Shown here: one piece after another, positions 1-9,840 of the stretch
Numbering within the stretch: position 1 is the first letter of the stretch
How the letters are laid out: each line of letters opens with the position of its first letter
DNA from: Bicyclus anynana
Taxonomy: Eukaryota > Arthropoda > Insecta > Lepidoptera > Nymphalidae
Direction of reading: 5' to 3'
DNA: 64,000 nt
Assembly: GCF_947172395.1 (NCBI RefSeq)
Contig: NC_069094.1
Span: forward strand, 11,646,292-11,710,291
Made by a program: the position numbers and the translations under genes
The notes under the pieces: generated by a model
Database searches by the model: none
What the model was told of the DNA's origin: nothing
What the model saw: only the letters and a program-made list of their open reading frames with translations

Positions 1-11
1 ATAAATTAGAA

Positions 12-1190
12 ATGGTATTTTTCAATCTCTGGTCAGTGTTTCAGTGGTATTTGAGGCCGTTTATAAAATGGTTTCTGCGGAAAACTACTCGTCTTTGTGA
101 ACTCCAGAGAATATGTTACGGTGATAAAATAGGAGCTCAACGTTCGTGTAACATCGAGAAATCCTTAATGTTATCAAGAACACGAGATGTTCAGGAAGTC
201 GTCGCGTTCTTAGACGCAGTAGTAAAAGAACGGAGGTTCATTCCGACACTTTTCTCAGAAATACTTGATCCTACCGTGAACATTATAATACGTGTTAAAA
301 AGATCAATAAGAAGCTGCATGACTCATTCAGTCCACTGTTTCGCCAATGTCTCATACAGATATGGAGTTACAGACAGTTGGTAGATGAAGTGGAAGAACT
401 GCGATGTACTCACTTTGACAGCAATGACCCAATACATGAGAAAAAGTTGTTGAGGTTGTGGGGTTTGTTGATGCCTGACAGACCACTGGAAGCAAGGATT
501 ACTAAGGATTGGCAGGATATAGGTTTTCAGGTATGAATAAATTGTTTTTTTTTTTATATTCTGTTTGAATTGATAAAAAGAAAGAAACACATACTACAGT
601 TTATTTGATTTCTGATTAAACTTCCAAGAAAAGGTAAATTTAATCTAACAACAACTAATTAGACAATAGGCTAGTTGACTCATTATATTTAATATAAACT
701 ATTAATTTTGTGTAGTACATGAAATAATTCATTAATATACTCACATCAAATATTCTTTTTATTACAGGGTGACGATCCAAAAACAGACTTTCGTGGAATG
801 GGACTTCTTGGATTAGAAAATCTACTGTACTTTGCTACAGAATATAGACAAGCATCTAATCATGTTCTGAGCCATTCATTACACCCAAAATATGGTTACA
901 CATTTGCCATAGTGGGCATCAACTTGACATCCATGGCTTACTACCTGCTTAAAGATGGCTCCGCGAAAACTTACATGTTTAATTTAAAGCAACATTTGCC
1001 CAGTATTAATTTGTTTCACAAGTTCTATTGCTATTTATTTTATGAATTTGACAAAATGTGGATTGAATCTAAACCTGAAAACATGATGGAATTTTCTATA
1101 ATATTTAAGAAGTTTGAAAATGCTGTTCGCACTGAACTGGCTGATCCAGCGTCAGTGTTCAGAATAAATATAGAAGTAGACACTATATAA
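12..1190 (+). CDS. ELMOD2: ELMO domain-containing protein 2 (ARL2/ARF GTPase-activating protein), two exons
   Basis: Exons 12-530 and 768-1190 join in phase 0 (donor GTATGA, acceptor TTACAG) to give 313 residues, close to the roughly 290 of vertebrate ELMOD2. The N-terminus (MVFFNLWSVFQWYLRP, then CELQRI and GAQRS near residues 29-45) matches the family start, so the ATG at 12 is likely genuine although only 11 bases precede it here. The diagnostic ELMO motif WQDIGFQ-GDDPKTDFRGMG spans residues 167-185 and crosses the splice site; Arg182 is the position of the family's catalytic arginine. The block YAIVGINLTSMAYYLL is read here with FAIVGINLTSMAYYLL. Family knowledge: ELMOD proteins stimulate GTP hydrolysis on ARL2 and ARF GTPases and act around ER, Golgi, lipid droplets or mitochondria. 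An AATAAA at 1189-1194 overlaps the stop codon and is probably too close to be the used poly(A) signal. Neither exon is broken. Confidence 0.93.
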
Positions 1191-3395
1191 TAAATCTATT
1201 TTTTGCCACTAGTGAAATTTTTACACATTATTTTTAGCACAAACCTGAATCTTATGAACTACCTATGCAATGTGTTCAATTATAGCTAAATTAATATCAA
1301 TAGGAAATTAATGTTAGCATGTACTGTGTATGTTGTATAATCATGTTTTAGACTTTTCAACATTTGTGTGCAATATATTATGTTCAGTCTATAAATCTCA
1401 CTGTATGATTCGAAATATGAATACATAATTGGTTTTTATGGTATTTTAGTTTTTGCAATTTTTTTTTGTTCTATTGATCTCATGCAATCAGTCAATAGAC
1501 TATGAGCAGAGGAGTTGTAGGGAGATTTGATGGTTAAAAGCTGGATCGCAAAAAAGCAACTTTCCCCAGTGGGAAAAGTTCCATATATATGTATGTCAAT
1601 GTATGTGCTTTCAATGAAGAATTTGCTGTCTTTTCAATTAAGATTTTGCAATTAATGTGGTTATGCTAACAAAATTACTTTGACAACATAATTTTACATC
1701 AAGTGGCAGATTTTCCATCTAACATGATTATCTCAGAGAAATTTTTTTCAAAGTTTCAAAGAAATCATTGAAATCATAAGAACGAAATGATTTTCAGTAA
1801 AATGATGTTGCCACTACTACTACTTGCCATTACCACTACTATGCTAATGCCATTTTGTGTAAAATGATAATAATTATGTCATTTTATCATAGATCTCCTA
1901 TTAAAAAATGGATTCACAATCAGCAACCAAAAAAATGTCCCCAGTCAATGAGTGCCAAGCACAACTTGGCATTCAATTCAAGTAGTCACATTGCAAATTC
2001 AACCTTCTTTCTTTCTTTATTTATTCTTCCCCCCCCCCCCCCGCGAGTCGCATCGAGCGCGGCAACCGTTACACAAAAATAATCCATATAGCATTAATTA
2101 GTATTCACGCGCGATGCGCTTAGCGTATTTCTTGTATAACTTTGCTGTTTCTTTACCCATTTTTATGATAATTTTTTTATTGAATAGGTAATAATGTTAA
2201 CTTTTTTAGTTAGGGATGAGTGATGAGTGTTATAAACATAAGAGTAGACAAATATAATTAGAAAGGTTCGAACTGCTAAGCTATCGGGAGTTACACGTGT
2301 TATTGTGAGTCAACCATAAAAGATAGACATATACATGCTGTTGTGTTTTTATAGATAATTTTAAGGAGAACATTTCCGTGATACATGATTTCCATGTAGC
2401 TTTAACCATTAAGGCTGTACACGCGACGGAAGCTTAAAAAATTGAGTAACTTCTCCCGTTTTCTCAACATTTCTCTTCACTGCTCTGCTCCTATTGATCG
2501 TAGCGTAATGAAAAGTATACTATAACCTGCCCAGGAGTATGTAAAATAATTGTATCAAGTTTCGTTAAAATCCGTCCAGTAGTTTTTGTTTCTATAAAGA
2601 ACATACAGACAGACAGACAGACAAAAATTTTACTGATTGCATTTTTGGCATCAGTATCGATCACTAATCACCCCCTGATAGTTATTTTGGAAATATATTT
2701 CATGTACAGAATTGACCTCTCTACAGATTTATTATAAGTATAGATTGGACTATATTTAGAGGTCTTTAAGCAAAATTTTCTTTACCAATAATTCTAAAAC
2801 AGTCAAAGCAAAATTGGCCAGTTTTTAAGTGAAATTTTCTACATGATTATAAGAGCTTAATGATCATTACATAGTTTTTCATAGTATTTTAGTTTTTACA
2901 AAATTAACAAATTTACTTTGACAACATCATTTTACATCAACTGGCAGATTCAATGTCATGTTAATAAATGGTTTTTCAGTAAAATTATGATGCCACTGCT
3001 ATTCGTACTACTTGCAATTACTACTACTATGCTAATGCCATTTTATGTAAAATGATAATAATTATGTCATTTTATTAAAAAAAAAAAAGTTACAGGATCA
3101 CAAAACGTAGTATACCACAAAAACTGTAGTGGCTTATGTTTTGAAGCAAACAGATACATTTACAGGTAGGTTTTTAGATCATTTTCTATCTGTCTGTTAA
3201 ACTGTTATTCTAATAACATTCCTTGCACAGAAATTAGAAAGTAGGAGATACACAGTAACTATCTTAGTAAACTCTGGTTCTTTGAATTGGTTGATTAAAA
3301 CAATTTTTAACTTTCAATTTCAGTGATTTGGTCATGCAGTCATTAAAAATAATAAAATCTTATTTTTTTATTAATAAAGGTTACCCAAATATACA
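1191..3395. repeat. Intergenic repeats: diverged direct repeat pair flanking an interrupted interspersed element
   Basis: There is no gene here. About 1620-1880 and 2870-3080 are diverged direct copies of each other; both carry the CTATGCTAATGCCATTTT core and a following AATGATAATAATTATGTCAT. Between them lies an interspersed family (about 1886-2003 and 2738-2865) that recurs more completely at 27812-28115 and in reverse at 11195-11520, marked by TCTCCTATTAAAAA near its start. That copy is split by an insertion at about 2004-2737, which begins with a pyrimidine tract and a 14-C run (2029-2042) and ends in a (CAGA)n tract and a LINE-type tail (ATTATAAGTATAG). Stretches 1191-1600 and 3081-3395 are plain AT-rich DNA. 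Confidence 0.6.
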
Positions 3396-3399
3396 AGGT

Positions 3400-3718
3400 C
3401 ACTGGAAACGTATAGCAATATCTTTAAGGGTTGATAGTAGGGATCATTAGGTATCAAATTGAATTGGGTTACATGGGACAGAAATGTATCCATTTTGAAA
3501 AAGTGGGGTAATATAAGGGATCATTAGCTATCAAATTGAATTGGGTTACATAGGGTAGAAATATACCCATTTCTTTTTTTTTTAAGAAATGTGGGTTACT
3601 CAACTTCAAAGTGATTTTTTTTTAAATCGGTACATTTTTGCCCCAGTAACCCAATTCAATTTGATAGCTAATGATCCCTACTATCACTACACATAGGGAT
3701 CGCTATACGTTACCAATG
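3400..3718. mobile_element. Foldback MITE with long imperfect inverted arms
   Basis: The two halves are inverted copies: AACGTATAGC near the left end and GCTATACGTT near the right end, with further inverted matches such as GGGATCATTAGCTATCAAAT on the left (about 3519-3538) and its complement on the right (about 3658-3677). The arms run to more than 100 bp with mismatches. Part of the left arm is itself duplicated (GATCATTAGGTATC at about 3443 and GATCATTAGCTATC at about 3521). It contains no coding capacity, which fits a non-autonomous element. No target duplication was identified. Confidence 0.6.
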
Positions 3719-4039
3719 AAGCTGTATAAACATACTGTACTTATAATGAACTAGTATACATAAATAAATAGCTTTGAAAATAAGGAATTCTAAAGAATCC
3801 TATATTATGTAGTAATCTGTGTATTAGTTTTATATATTTTTCTAAGCCTCTTATGCACTTGTGCTCCTGTGATCAATATAATAATTTATAATATTAACTA
3901 TTTAACAAATATGATTAAATTATATATTTTTAGTTAAGTAACAATTGCATCACATGACACGAAAAGCTTATCCAACTTTATTTGTAAGTAAATTTCTATA
4001 AAACACAAAATGCATTTTTTTTACAACCCTAAAGTTTAC

Positions 4040-4365
4040 CTTCAGGTGGGAGGCTTCGGCCGTCTCTAGTTACCACCCTACCGGCAAAGACGTATCGCCA
4101 AGCGATTTAGCGTTCCGATAAAATGTGTAGAAAGCGTAAGGGGTGTGGATTTCCATCCTACCCCTAACAAGTTAGCCCGCTTCCATCTTAGATTGCATCA
4201 TCACTTACTCACAGGTGAGACTGTAGTTAAGGGCTAACTTGTGTAACATGTAAAAAAAAACTCTAGAAAGTTCTATTGCTGGAGCGATCTCGCCATTTCT
4301 TTCCATTCCACTGAAAATCCACACCCCTCTCGGTTTCTACACATCGTACCGGAACGCTAAATTGC
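4040..4365. repeat. SINE family A: partial forward copy plus inverted fragment
   Basis: The forward part (about 4045-4240) reads the body of a tRNA-derived SINE that recurs at 27500, 43965 and 55613; shared words are GTTACCACCCTACCGGCAAA and AGCCCGCTTCCATCTTAGAT. The tRNA-like head is missing. About 4312-4365 is a second fragment of the same family in the opposite direction (ATCGTACCGGAACGCTAAAT), so the two form a broken inverted pair separated by unrelated AT-rich sequence. Confidence 0.7.
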
Positions 4366-4465
4366 TTGTTTTTAAATAATTAAAAAAACCACAACCATGG
4401 CGGTCGATCATACTTCCCTGGGCGAATTGTATGATATAGCTCTACTACTACTAATTTACATTAAA

Positions 4466-4713
4466 CGGCTCACTGCTGAGCTCGAGTCTCCTCTCAGAAG
4501 AGGGGTTAGGCCAATAGTCCAATGCGGATTGGCAGACTTCACACACGCAGAGAATTAAGTAAATTATCTGATTTGCAGGTTTCCTCACGATGTTTTCCTT
4601 CACCGTTTGAGACACGTGATATTTAATTTTGAGGTGCATGCCCCGGACCGGATTCGAACCCACGCCCTCCGGAATCGGAGGCAGAGGTCATATCCACTGG
4701 GCTATCAAGGCAT
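4466..4713 (-). mobile_element. tRNA-derived SINE family B with 11-bp target site duplication
   Basis: On the minus strand it starts with a tRNA-like head (A-box-like sequence around GCCCAGTGGATATGACCTC, B-box-like GGGTTCGAATCCGG) and continues into the body found in all family B copies (CCAATCCGCATTGGACTATT region; GAGGAGACTCGAGCTC near the end). Direct repeats TTTACATTAAA at 4455-4465 and 4714-4724 flank it exactly and mark the insertion site. Confidence 0.85.
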
Positions 4714-4757
4714 TTTACATTAAATATAGACAATATTATGATAATGTTAATGATAAA

Positions 4758-5000
4758 TTAGCAGAAAATTAAATTTGAATGTTCTTCTATGCTGCAACCT
4801 TCTCTCCGTACTTCTGCTAAGCCTATTATGTCAAACTGAATTTTTTGTAATGCATGTTGAAGTTCTATGAATCTTTCTATGGAAGAAAGTGACCTTACAT
4901 TATATGTACAGATTCTTAAAGAGAGTGTTTGGGACGGGTTCTTCATCGCTTTACAAGATATGACTGGAGGGTTTTGGTCGTACTCCTCCTCGGTGACCAA
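4758..5000 (-). pseudogene. LINE ORF2, N-terminal endonuclease fragment (inverted 5' part of the LINE)
   Basis: This minus-strand ORF carries the start of an apurinic-like (EEP) endonuclease: LRICTYNVRSLSS, then FDIIGLAEVRREG, which holds the family's catalytic Asn (TYNVR) and Glu (AEVR). It stops after SNLIFC at 4758, where the LINE sequence ends. The continuation (GKIAGQYGVGF onward) is on the plus strand from about 6527. ORF1 lies just upstream on the same strand with a 39-bp gap (5001-5039). The fragment cannot make a working enzyme alone. Confidence 0.85.
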
Positions 5001-5039
5001 TCGAATTGGAGGAGGGAGAGGGTTTTTTTGCTTTAATTG

Positions 5040-5837
5040 CTATTCATTTTGATCTGTTGCGGTATGGAAGCTGGTTGTTGGCTTTGGAGAAAGGAAGGTT
5101 TCGTTACTCGAAGAATTTAGCGTTTGTTTAGGAGTCCAATAAGATTGAAGAGTATGTTTCTTGTGTAAGTGTGTAAGATTTTTTTCTTGGTGTTTTTTCT
5201 GGTTGCTTGGTGGAGTTACTGATATGTTTCTTTTGTAGCGTGATTGTAATGGTTCCTGGCTTACTTTTTGTGGAAGTATAATTAGTTTGTCGTATTTGAT
5301 GTAAACTCTTTTTCCTTTGTCTCTTTCTTCATTAGCTTTTTCTTGCAATTCTTTTCTTATAGCCAAAACTTTTGGTGGGTAATCTTCTTTAATATAGTAG
5401 TTGGAGTTGATCAGCGACTTTTTGTTTCGTAGAATTTCGATTTTCCTGCCGAGTGTTGTAAATGATATCACAATTGGTCTTATTTTATCAATTTTTTTAC
5501 CTTTCCTCCTCATATACTCGATCTCCAAAGCTGAGCAATTTACATTCATGTTATAGTTCAAAATATGTAGTATTATTTTAAGTAATTCATCATAACTTCG
5601 CTCTGTTTCTTCTACACCAAAAATCAGAATATTCCTAGTTCTTATTTGTTTTTCAAGAAAGTCTAGTCGATTTTCTTGTGATTGGATTGTATGTTCGAGT
5701 GCTTGTAACTTCAATTGTACGTCATCAAACTTCTCGTCTATTTTTCGTAACAAATTCTCTTCGCTATTTTTTACTCTGTCTTTTGTTTCACTGATATCAG
5801 TTTGTATTGCCTTCAGAAGACATTTAATTTCATCCAT
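5040..5837 (-). CDS. LINE ORF1, coiled-coil RNA-binding-type protein
   Basis: An open 265-residue frame. Residues 1-70 are charged and heptad-like (coiled coil), followed by an RRM-like core with RTRNILIFGVEE and later RPIVISFTTLGRKIEIL and a basic stretch (IRKELQEKANEERDKGKR). This order is that of L1-type ORF1 proteins (Transposase_22-like), which coat LINE RNA in ribonucleoprotein particles. The C-terminal 60 residues are polar and low in complexity. It lies in the inverted 5' segment of the LINE, directly upstream of the ORF2 start on the same strand. The frame is uninterrupted, although the element as a whole is dead. Confidence 0.8.
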   Translation of the reverse strand: MDEIKCLLKAIQTDISETKDRVKNSEENLLRKIDEKFDDVQLKLQALEHTIQSQENRLDFLEKQIRTRNILIFGVEETERSYDELLKIILHILNYNMNVNCSALEIEYMRRKGKKIDKIRPIVISFTTLGRKIEILRNKKSLINSNYYIKEDYPPKVLAIRKELQEKANEERDKGKRVYIKYDKLIILPQKVSQEPLQSRYKRNISVTPPSNQKKHQEKNLTHLHKKHTLQSYWTPKQTLNSSSNETFLSPKPTTSFHTATDQNE

Positions 5838-5881
5838 GCTTGTGAGAAATACGTAGAGGTGGTGAATGACTCGGTGTAGAT

Positions 5882-6050
5882 GATTTTTTTTTTTTTTTTT
5901 TTTTAAATTATTTACACAATTTTATCTAAAGTACTAATGACAACTTAGATAATGTGTCCTCGTGGTACTGAGATTCGATCCCGGTACCAAACACTTAATA
6001 TAGCGTTGAAATTCAATGGTCTTACCACCAAGCCATCTCTTCGTGTATAG
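5882..6050 (-). mobile_element. tRNA-derived SINE (family D) nested in the LINE 5' UTR
   Basis: On the minus strand the unit starts with an A-box-like TGGCTTGGTGGTAAGACC, has a B-box-like GGGATCGAATCTC, and ends in about 21 A residues (the poly-T at 5884-5904 of the plus strand). Such a head and tail are typical of a tRNA-derived SINE. It interrupts the LINE 5' UTR, so it inserted into the LINE lineage or locus after that sequence existed. It is unlike SINE families A, B and C of this window. Confidence 0.6.
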
Positions 6051-6520
6051 ATATTGCGAATTGTAGGATCTTAACATGCGACATTCAACTTAGTGACAAT
6101 TAACAGTGGGTACGATTTATTTATTTGCACACCCTCGATCTGTTGTACAATTGTCTTTCACTGTTTATGATGATTCGCTTTTTGATATCTTATCCAAAAC
6201 TCTTGAAACTTCGTATATTTATGCACTTTTTTAATAGTTTATCGAACTGTTATTGCTAAATCTTACTTTTCACGTAATATTGTGATGTTTTTAATAGTTT
6301 ATATTAGTGATTGTGAGTGTTTGACACTTGTAACTGAAGACACTTTGGAAACGAAAGTTTGTGCGTTTCTTTGAGTTGTTTGTTCTGCAAACGTTTTCAC
6401 TCGTGAGTTACATAGCACTTAAAGTTTTAATCACATTAACAACTGATATTGTGCGTTTATTTAATTTATAAATGACTTTTTGTTTGGAGCCGTTGCTTCA
6501 CTGTTTACTGCAGCGCCCTC

Positions 6521-8860
6521 TCCATTGGTAAAATAGCCGGCCAATATGGAGTAGGGTTCATAATCAATAAAAAATATAAATCCAATATCGATAGCTTTAC
6601 TGGCTTCTCAGACAGAGTAGCAATGCTGCAGCTTAACTTTAATAACATGACTATCTCTATCATACAAGCCTATGCTCCCACGGAAGATTCGAGTGAAGAA
6701 GACATCCTCAACTTTTACAATACTCTAAATAAAGCCTACGAATTTGCAAACAAAAATATTATATTACTGGGTGATTTCAACGCCAAAATAGGGCAACCCA
6801 GAAAAAACGAAGGCATTGTAATGGGTAATTTTGGCTACGGATCAAGAAGCAAAAGGGGAGAACTCCTTATATCACATGCCCTCGAACATAAACTCTCTAT
6901 AGTTAACACGTTTTTTAACAAAAAAGTTCACCGTCGATGGACCTGGATTTCACCCGATGGAAAGACAAAAAACGAAATAGATTTCATTTTAACAAATTTC
7001 GTAAAATCAGTCTCAAATTTAGAAGTGCTAAACAACTTTCAATTTCCATCAGATCACAGACTAGTTAGAGCCACATTCATGATCAAAAATAAGAGATTAT
7101 GCAGAAAAACATTCAAAAAATCTTTTAAAATTCCACGTACTGAACACGAAGTCGATGTTTATCTAAATAATTTAACAAAACTCCTAAATAAATTGAAAGA
7201 TACTATTTCCTCTGAACGAAACATTAATGTGCAGACCTTTTACGATTCTCTAGAAGCTATAATAAAAACAAATATTGAGCCTCAAATATATCCAGATAAA
7301 CAAAGAAGAAGCATTTTAAGCGAGGAAACCAAAAAACTTATCGAAAGGCGTTCAGAACTATTAAAACGTAAACATAAAGATAGAGAAACGAAAAAAGAAC
7401 TTAGTTATCTATTTAAAACTACGAATAAAAAAATAAGAAAGGATTATGAAAATCACAGAAAAAATGTTATTGAAAAAAATCTAACACAACACAGAAGTTA
7501 CAAAAGAGCCAAACACGAATTAAAATCACATAAAAATTGGATAACAGCCCTTAGCTCTGGCAACCAGAAACTGAATAGTAGGTCAGATTTGCTGGACTGC
7601 GCTACAAAATTTTATTAGGACTTATACTCTAAACTACCCGAAGAACAAAAAAGCACTATCGAAGAAACAGATCACGATGAAACAGATGAATTCACACCAA
7701 TATGTGAAATGGAAACACTTAAACATATTAAAAATCTTAAAATAGGTAAAAGTGCAGGACCAGACAACATCCCAAATGAAATCATAAAAATTGCAGCGTT
7801 CTTACTAACTTCCCCATTTACTTTATTATTTAATACAATCATAGACACAGGACAATTGCCAAATCAATGGACCACTTCAGAAATCATTCTTTTGTACAAA
7901 AAAGGCGACCCTCTACAAATTTCAAACTATCGACCAATAAGTCTTCTTTCAAACATCTACAAATTATTTACATCAATCCTCTTAAATAGAATTGGTCCAC
8001 AAATTGACAGCTTTCAACCAGTAGAACAGGCGGGGTTTAGATCAGGATTTAGCACAATTGACCATATACATGTAATTGAACAGCTTATCGAAAAATATAG
8101 GGAATTCAACAAACCACTGTATATTGGCTTCATAGATTACACAAAAGCATTCGATAGTATATCCCACCATTCGATTTGGGAAGCCCTAAACAATTGCAAT
8201 ATAAACAAAAAATATATTAACATATTGAAAAATGTCTACATTAACAGTAAAAGCAGAATTAAGTTAGATCAATGCGGAGATGAAATATATATTCGTAGAG
8301 GGGTAAGACAAGGTGATCCAATATCCCCAAAACTATTTCTTGCAGTTTTAGCCAATGTTTTCGACCAATTAGACTGGACAAACGAGGGCATTAATATTTC
8401 TGGCAATTACCTGAGTCACCTCCGATTTGCCGATGACATCGCACTCTTTGCAGAACATAGTGGTAAACTCGAAAACATGATCAACACTCTGGATTTAGAG
8501 AGCAGAAAAGTTGGACTCGAAATGAATATAAATAAAACCAAAATAATGACAAATAGTTCAAAAAATGCAATTCTGTTAAATAATACAGTATTAGAGTACG
8601 TTGATTCGTATATATATCTTGGTAAACAAATATCATTTAGTGTTACAAGTGCAGAAGAAGAAGTAGAGTGACGAATTACTACTACGTGGAACAAATACTG
8701 GGCGCACAGAGAAATAATGAAAGGATCTTACCCACTAAATCTAAAAAGAACTCTATTTGATACATGTATCCTCCCCTGTCTAACTTATGCTTGCCAAACA
8801 TGGGTTCAGACCAAAAATATTAGTAATAAAATCGTGACATGTGAAAGGGCGATGGAGAGG
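6521..8860 (+). pseudogene. LINE ORF2, endonuclease C-part and reverse transcriptase (two nonsense codons)
   Basis: The frame runs from about 6525 to 8860. Endonuclease features: IIQAYAPT, LLGDFNAKIG, EIDFIL and FPSDHRLV, the last holding the catalytic Asp-His pair. Reverse transcriptase features: KSAGPDNIPNE, NYRPISLLS, EQAGFRSGFSTIDHI, DYTKAFDSI (first catalytic Asp), RRGVRQGDPISPKLF and the FADD box (LRFADDIALF). Two in-frame stops break it: TAG at 7616-7618 and TGA at 8669-8671. Both are consistent with C-to-T decay of Gln/Arg codons. The frame continues after each stop, so these are point mutations in a once-intact ORF. Confidence 0.88.
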
Positions 8861-8861
8861 A

Positions 8862-9450
8862 GAAGAAGAAGAAGAAGAAGAAGAAATATACTTTATTGTA
8901 CATTAAAAACAAAAATAAACAATAACTTATAATAACACTTAGAAACTAATGTACAAATGGCGGTCTTATCGCTAAAGAGCGATCTCTTCCAGACAACCAC
9001 TGTGGAAGAGAAAAAAAAAAAACGTAAGCACCGATTCGGGTATACGCACACAAAAAATAAGAAAAGTTAAGTAATTTAAATACATAAATATTAAGCAATA
9101 ATACATAATAATAATACATAGACTATACTTAACTACATCATACATATATACAAAGAAATACATATATACATACATACATACATACATACATACATACATA
9201 CACACATACATACATACATGAAAACCTGCAAAACATAAAAGCAAGACGGCATCTAAGGGAAGACAAAAGAAAAATAAATAAACAAAATAATTCAAAAATA
9301 ATAATAAATAAACATAATACACATACAAGCGTAATTTGGATTAATAAGTTAAATTAAAAGATCAGGGAGGAAAAAAGTGCATGTTTACCAGCCGTTTGAA
9401 AGAGGTTAGAGATTGGGCACGCCGAATGTCTAAGGGCAATGAATGTCGAA
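8862..9450 (-). mobile_element. Insertion in LINE ORF2: antisense LINE 3' tail with AGA and TACA microsatellites
   Basis: ORF2 homology stops after ERAMER at about 8860 and resumes at about 9451 with SLLNLRKIQKV. The intervening DNA begins with an (AGA)n tract (8859-8885) and ATACTTTATTGTACA. It then holds a block ending in GCGATCTCTTCCAGACAACC (about 8979-8998), which I take to be an antisense LINE 3' end, a (CATA)n run at about 9165-9215 and A-rich DNA. Exact ends are uncertain because the reading frame around 9381-9450 is not clearly homologous to ORF2. Confidence 0.55.
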
Positions 9451-9761
9451 GGAGCTTACTGAACTTAAGAAAAATTCAAAAGGTAAAAAGCAAAGACATT
9501 AGACAGAAGACAAAACTAACTGACGCATTAAAATACGCCTTAAAACTGAAGTGGAAGTGGGCTGGACACGTCTCAAGACTAACAGACGATCGATGGACAT
9601 TAAGAACTACCGCGTGGCCTGGACCTGCGGGAAAAAGAAAAGTAGGCAGACCAAAGACCCGCTGGTGCGATGATATCGTCCAAATAGCAGGAAGGAACTG
9701 GCTCACTGACGCTAAGAATAGAAGCGAGTGGTATCGGCTGGAGGAGGCCTATACCCAATGA
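9451..9761 (+). pseudogene. LINE ORF2, C-terminal domain remnant
   Basis: The open frame carries the conserved C-terminal region of this LINE type: LKLKWKWAGHVSRLTDDRW, GKRKVGRPKTRWCDDI, then GRNWLTDAKNRSEWYRLEEAY and a stop at 9759. The pattern of tryptophans and the GRPxxRW box is shared by many arthropod endonuclease-reverse transcriptase proteins. It lies downstream of the insertion and out of the frame of the upstream ORF2. Confidence 0.82.
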
Positions 9762-9840
9762 GGGGTCTTTACATAGAAACAAGACTAACACTAATTTACT
9801 AAAACTTACTCGTTTAACAGTTACGTTAACATACTATACT

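Larger units (their letters stand above)
4758..9840 (+). mobile_element. LINE retrotransposon (EN-RT, RTE/Proto2-like) with inverted 5' segment
   Basis: The element has two opposed parts. The minus-strand part (4758 to about 6520) reads, 5' to 3', 5' UTR, ORF1 and the first ~80 residues of ORF2. The plus-strand part (about 6521-9840) reads the rest of ORF2: endonuclease, reverse transcriptase and C-terminal domain. The two ORF2 parts meet with little or no loss: the minus part ends after NLIFC and the plus part starts at about IGKIAG. ORF2 then has in-frame stops at 7616 and 8669 and an insertion near 8862-9450. Clade is inferred from the C-terminal pattern WAGHVSRL...GRPKTRWCDDI. The 3' boundary near 9840 is approximate and no target duplication was found. 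Confidence 0.85.
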
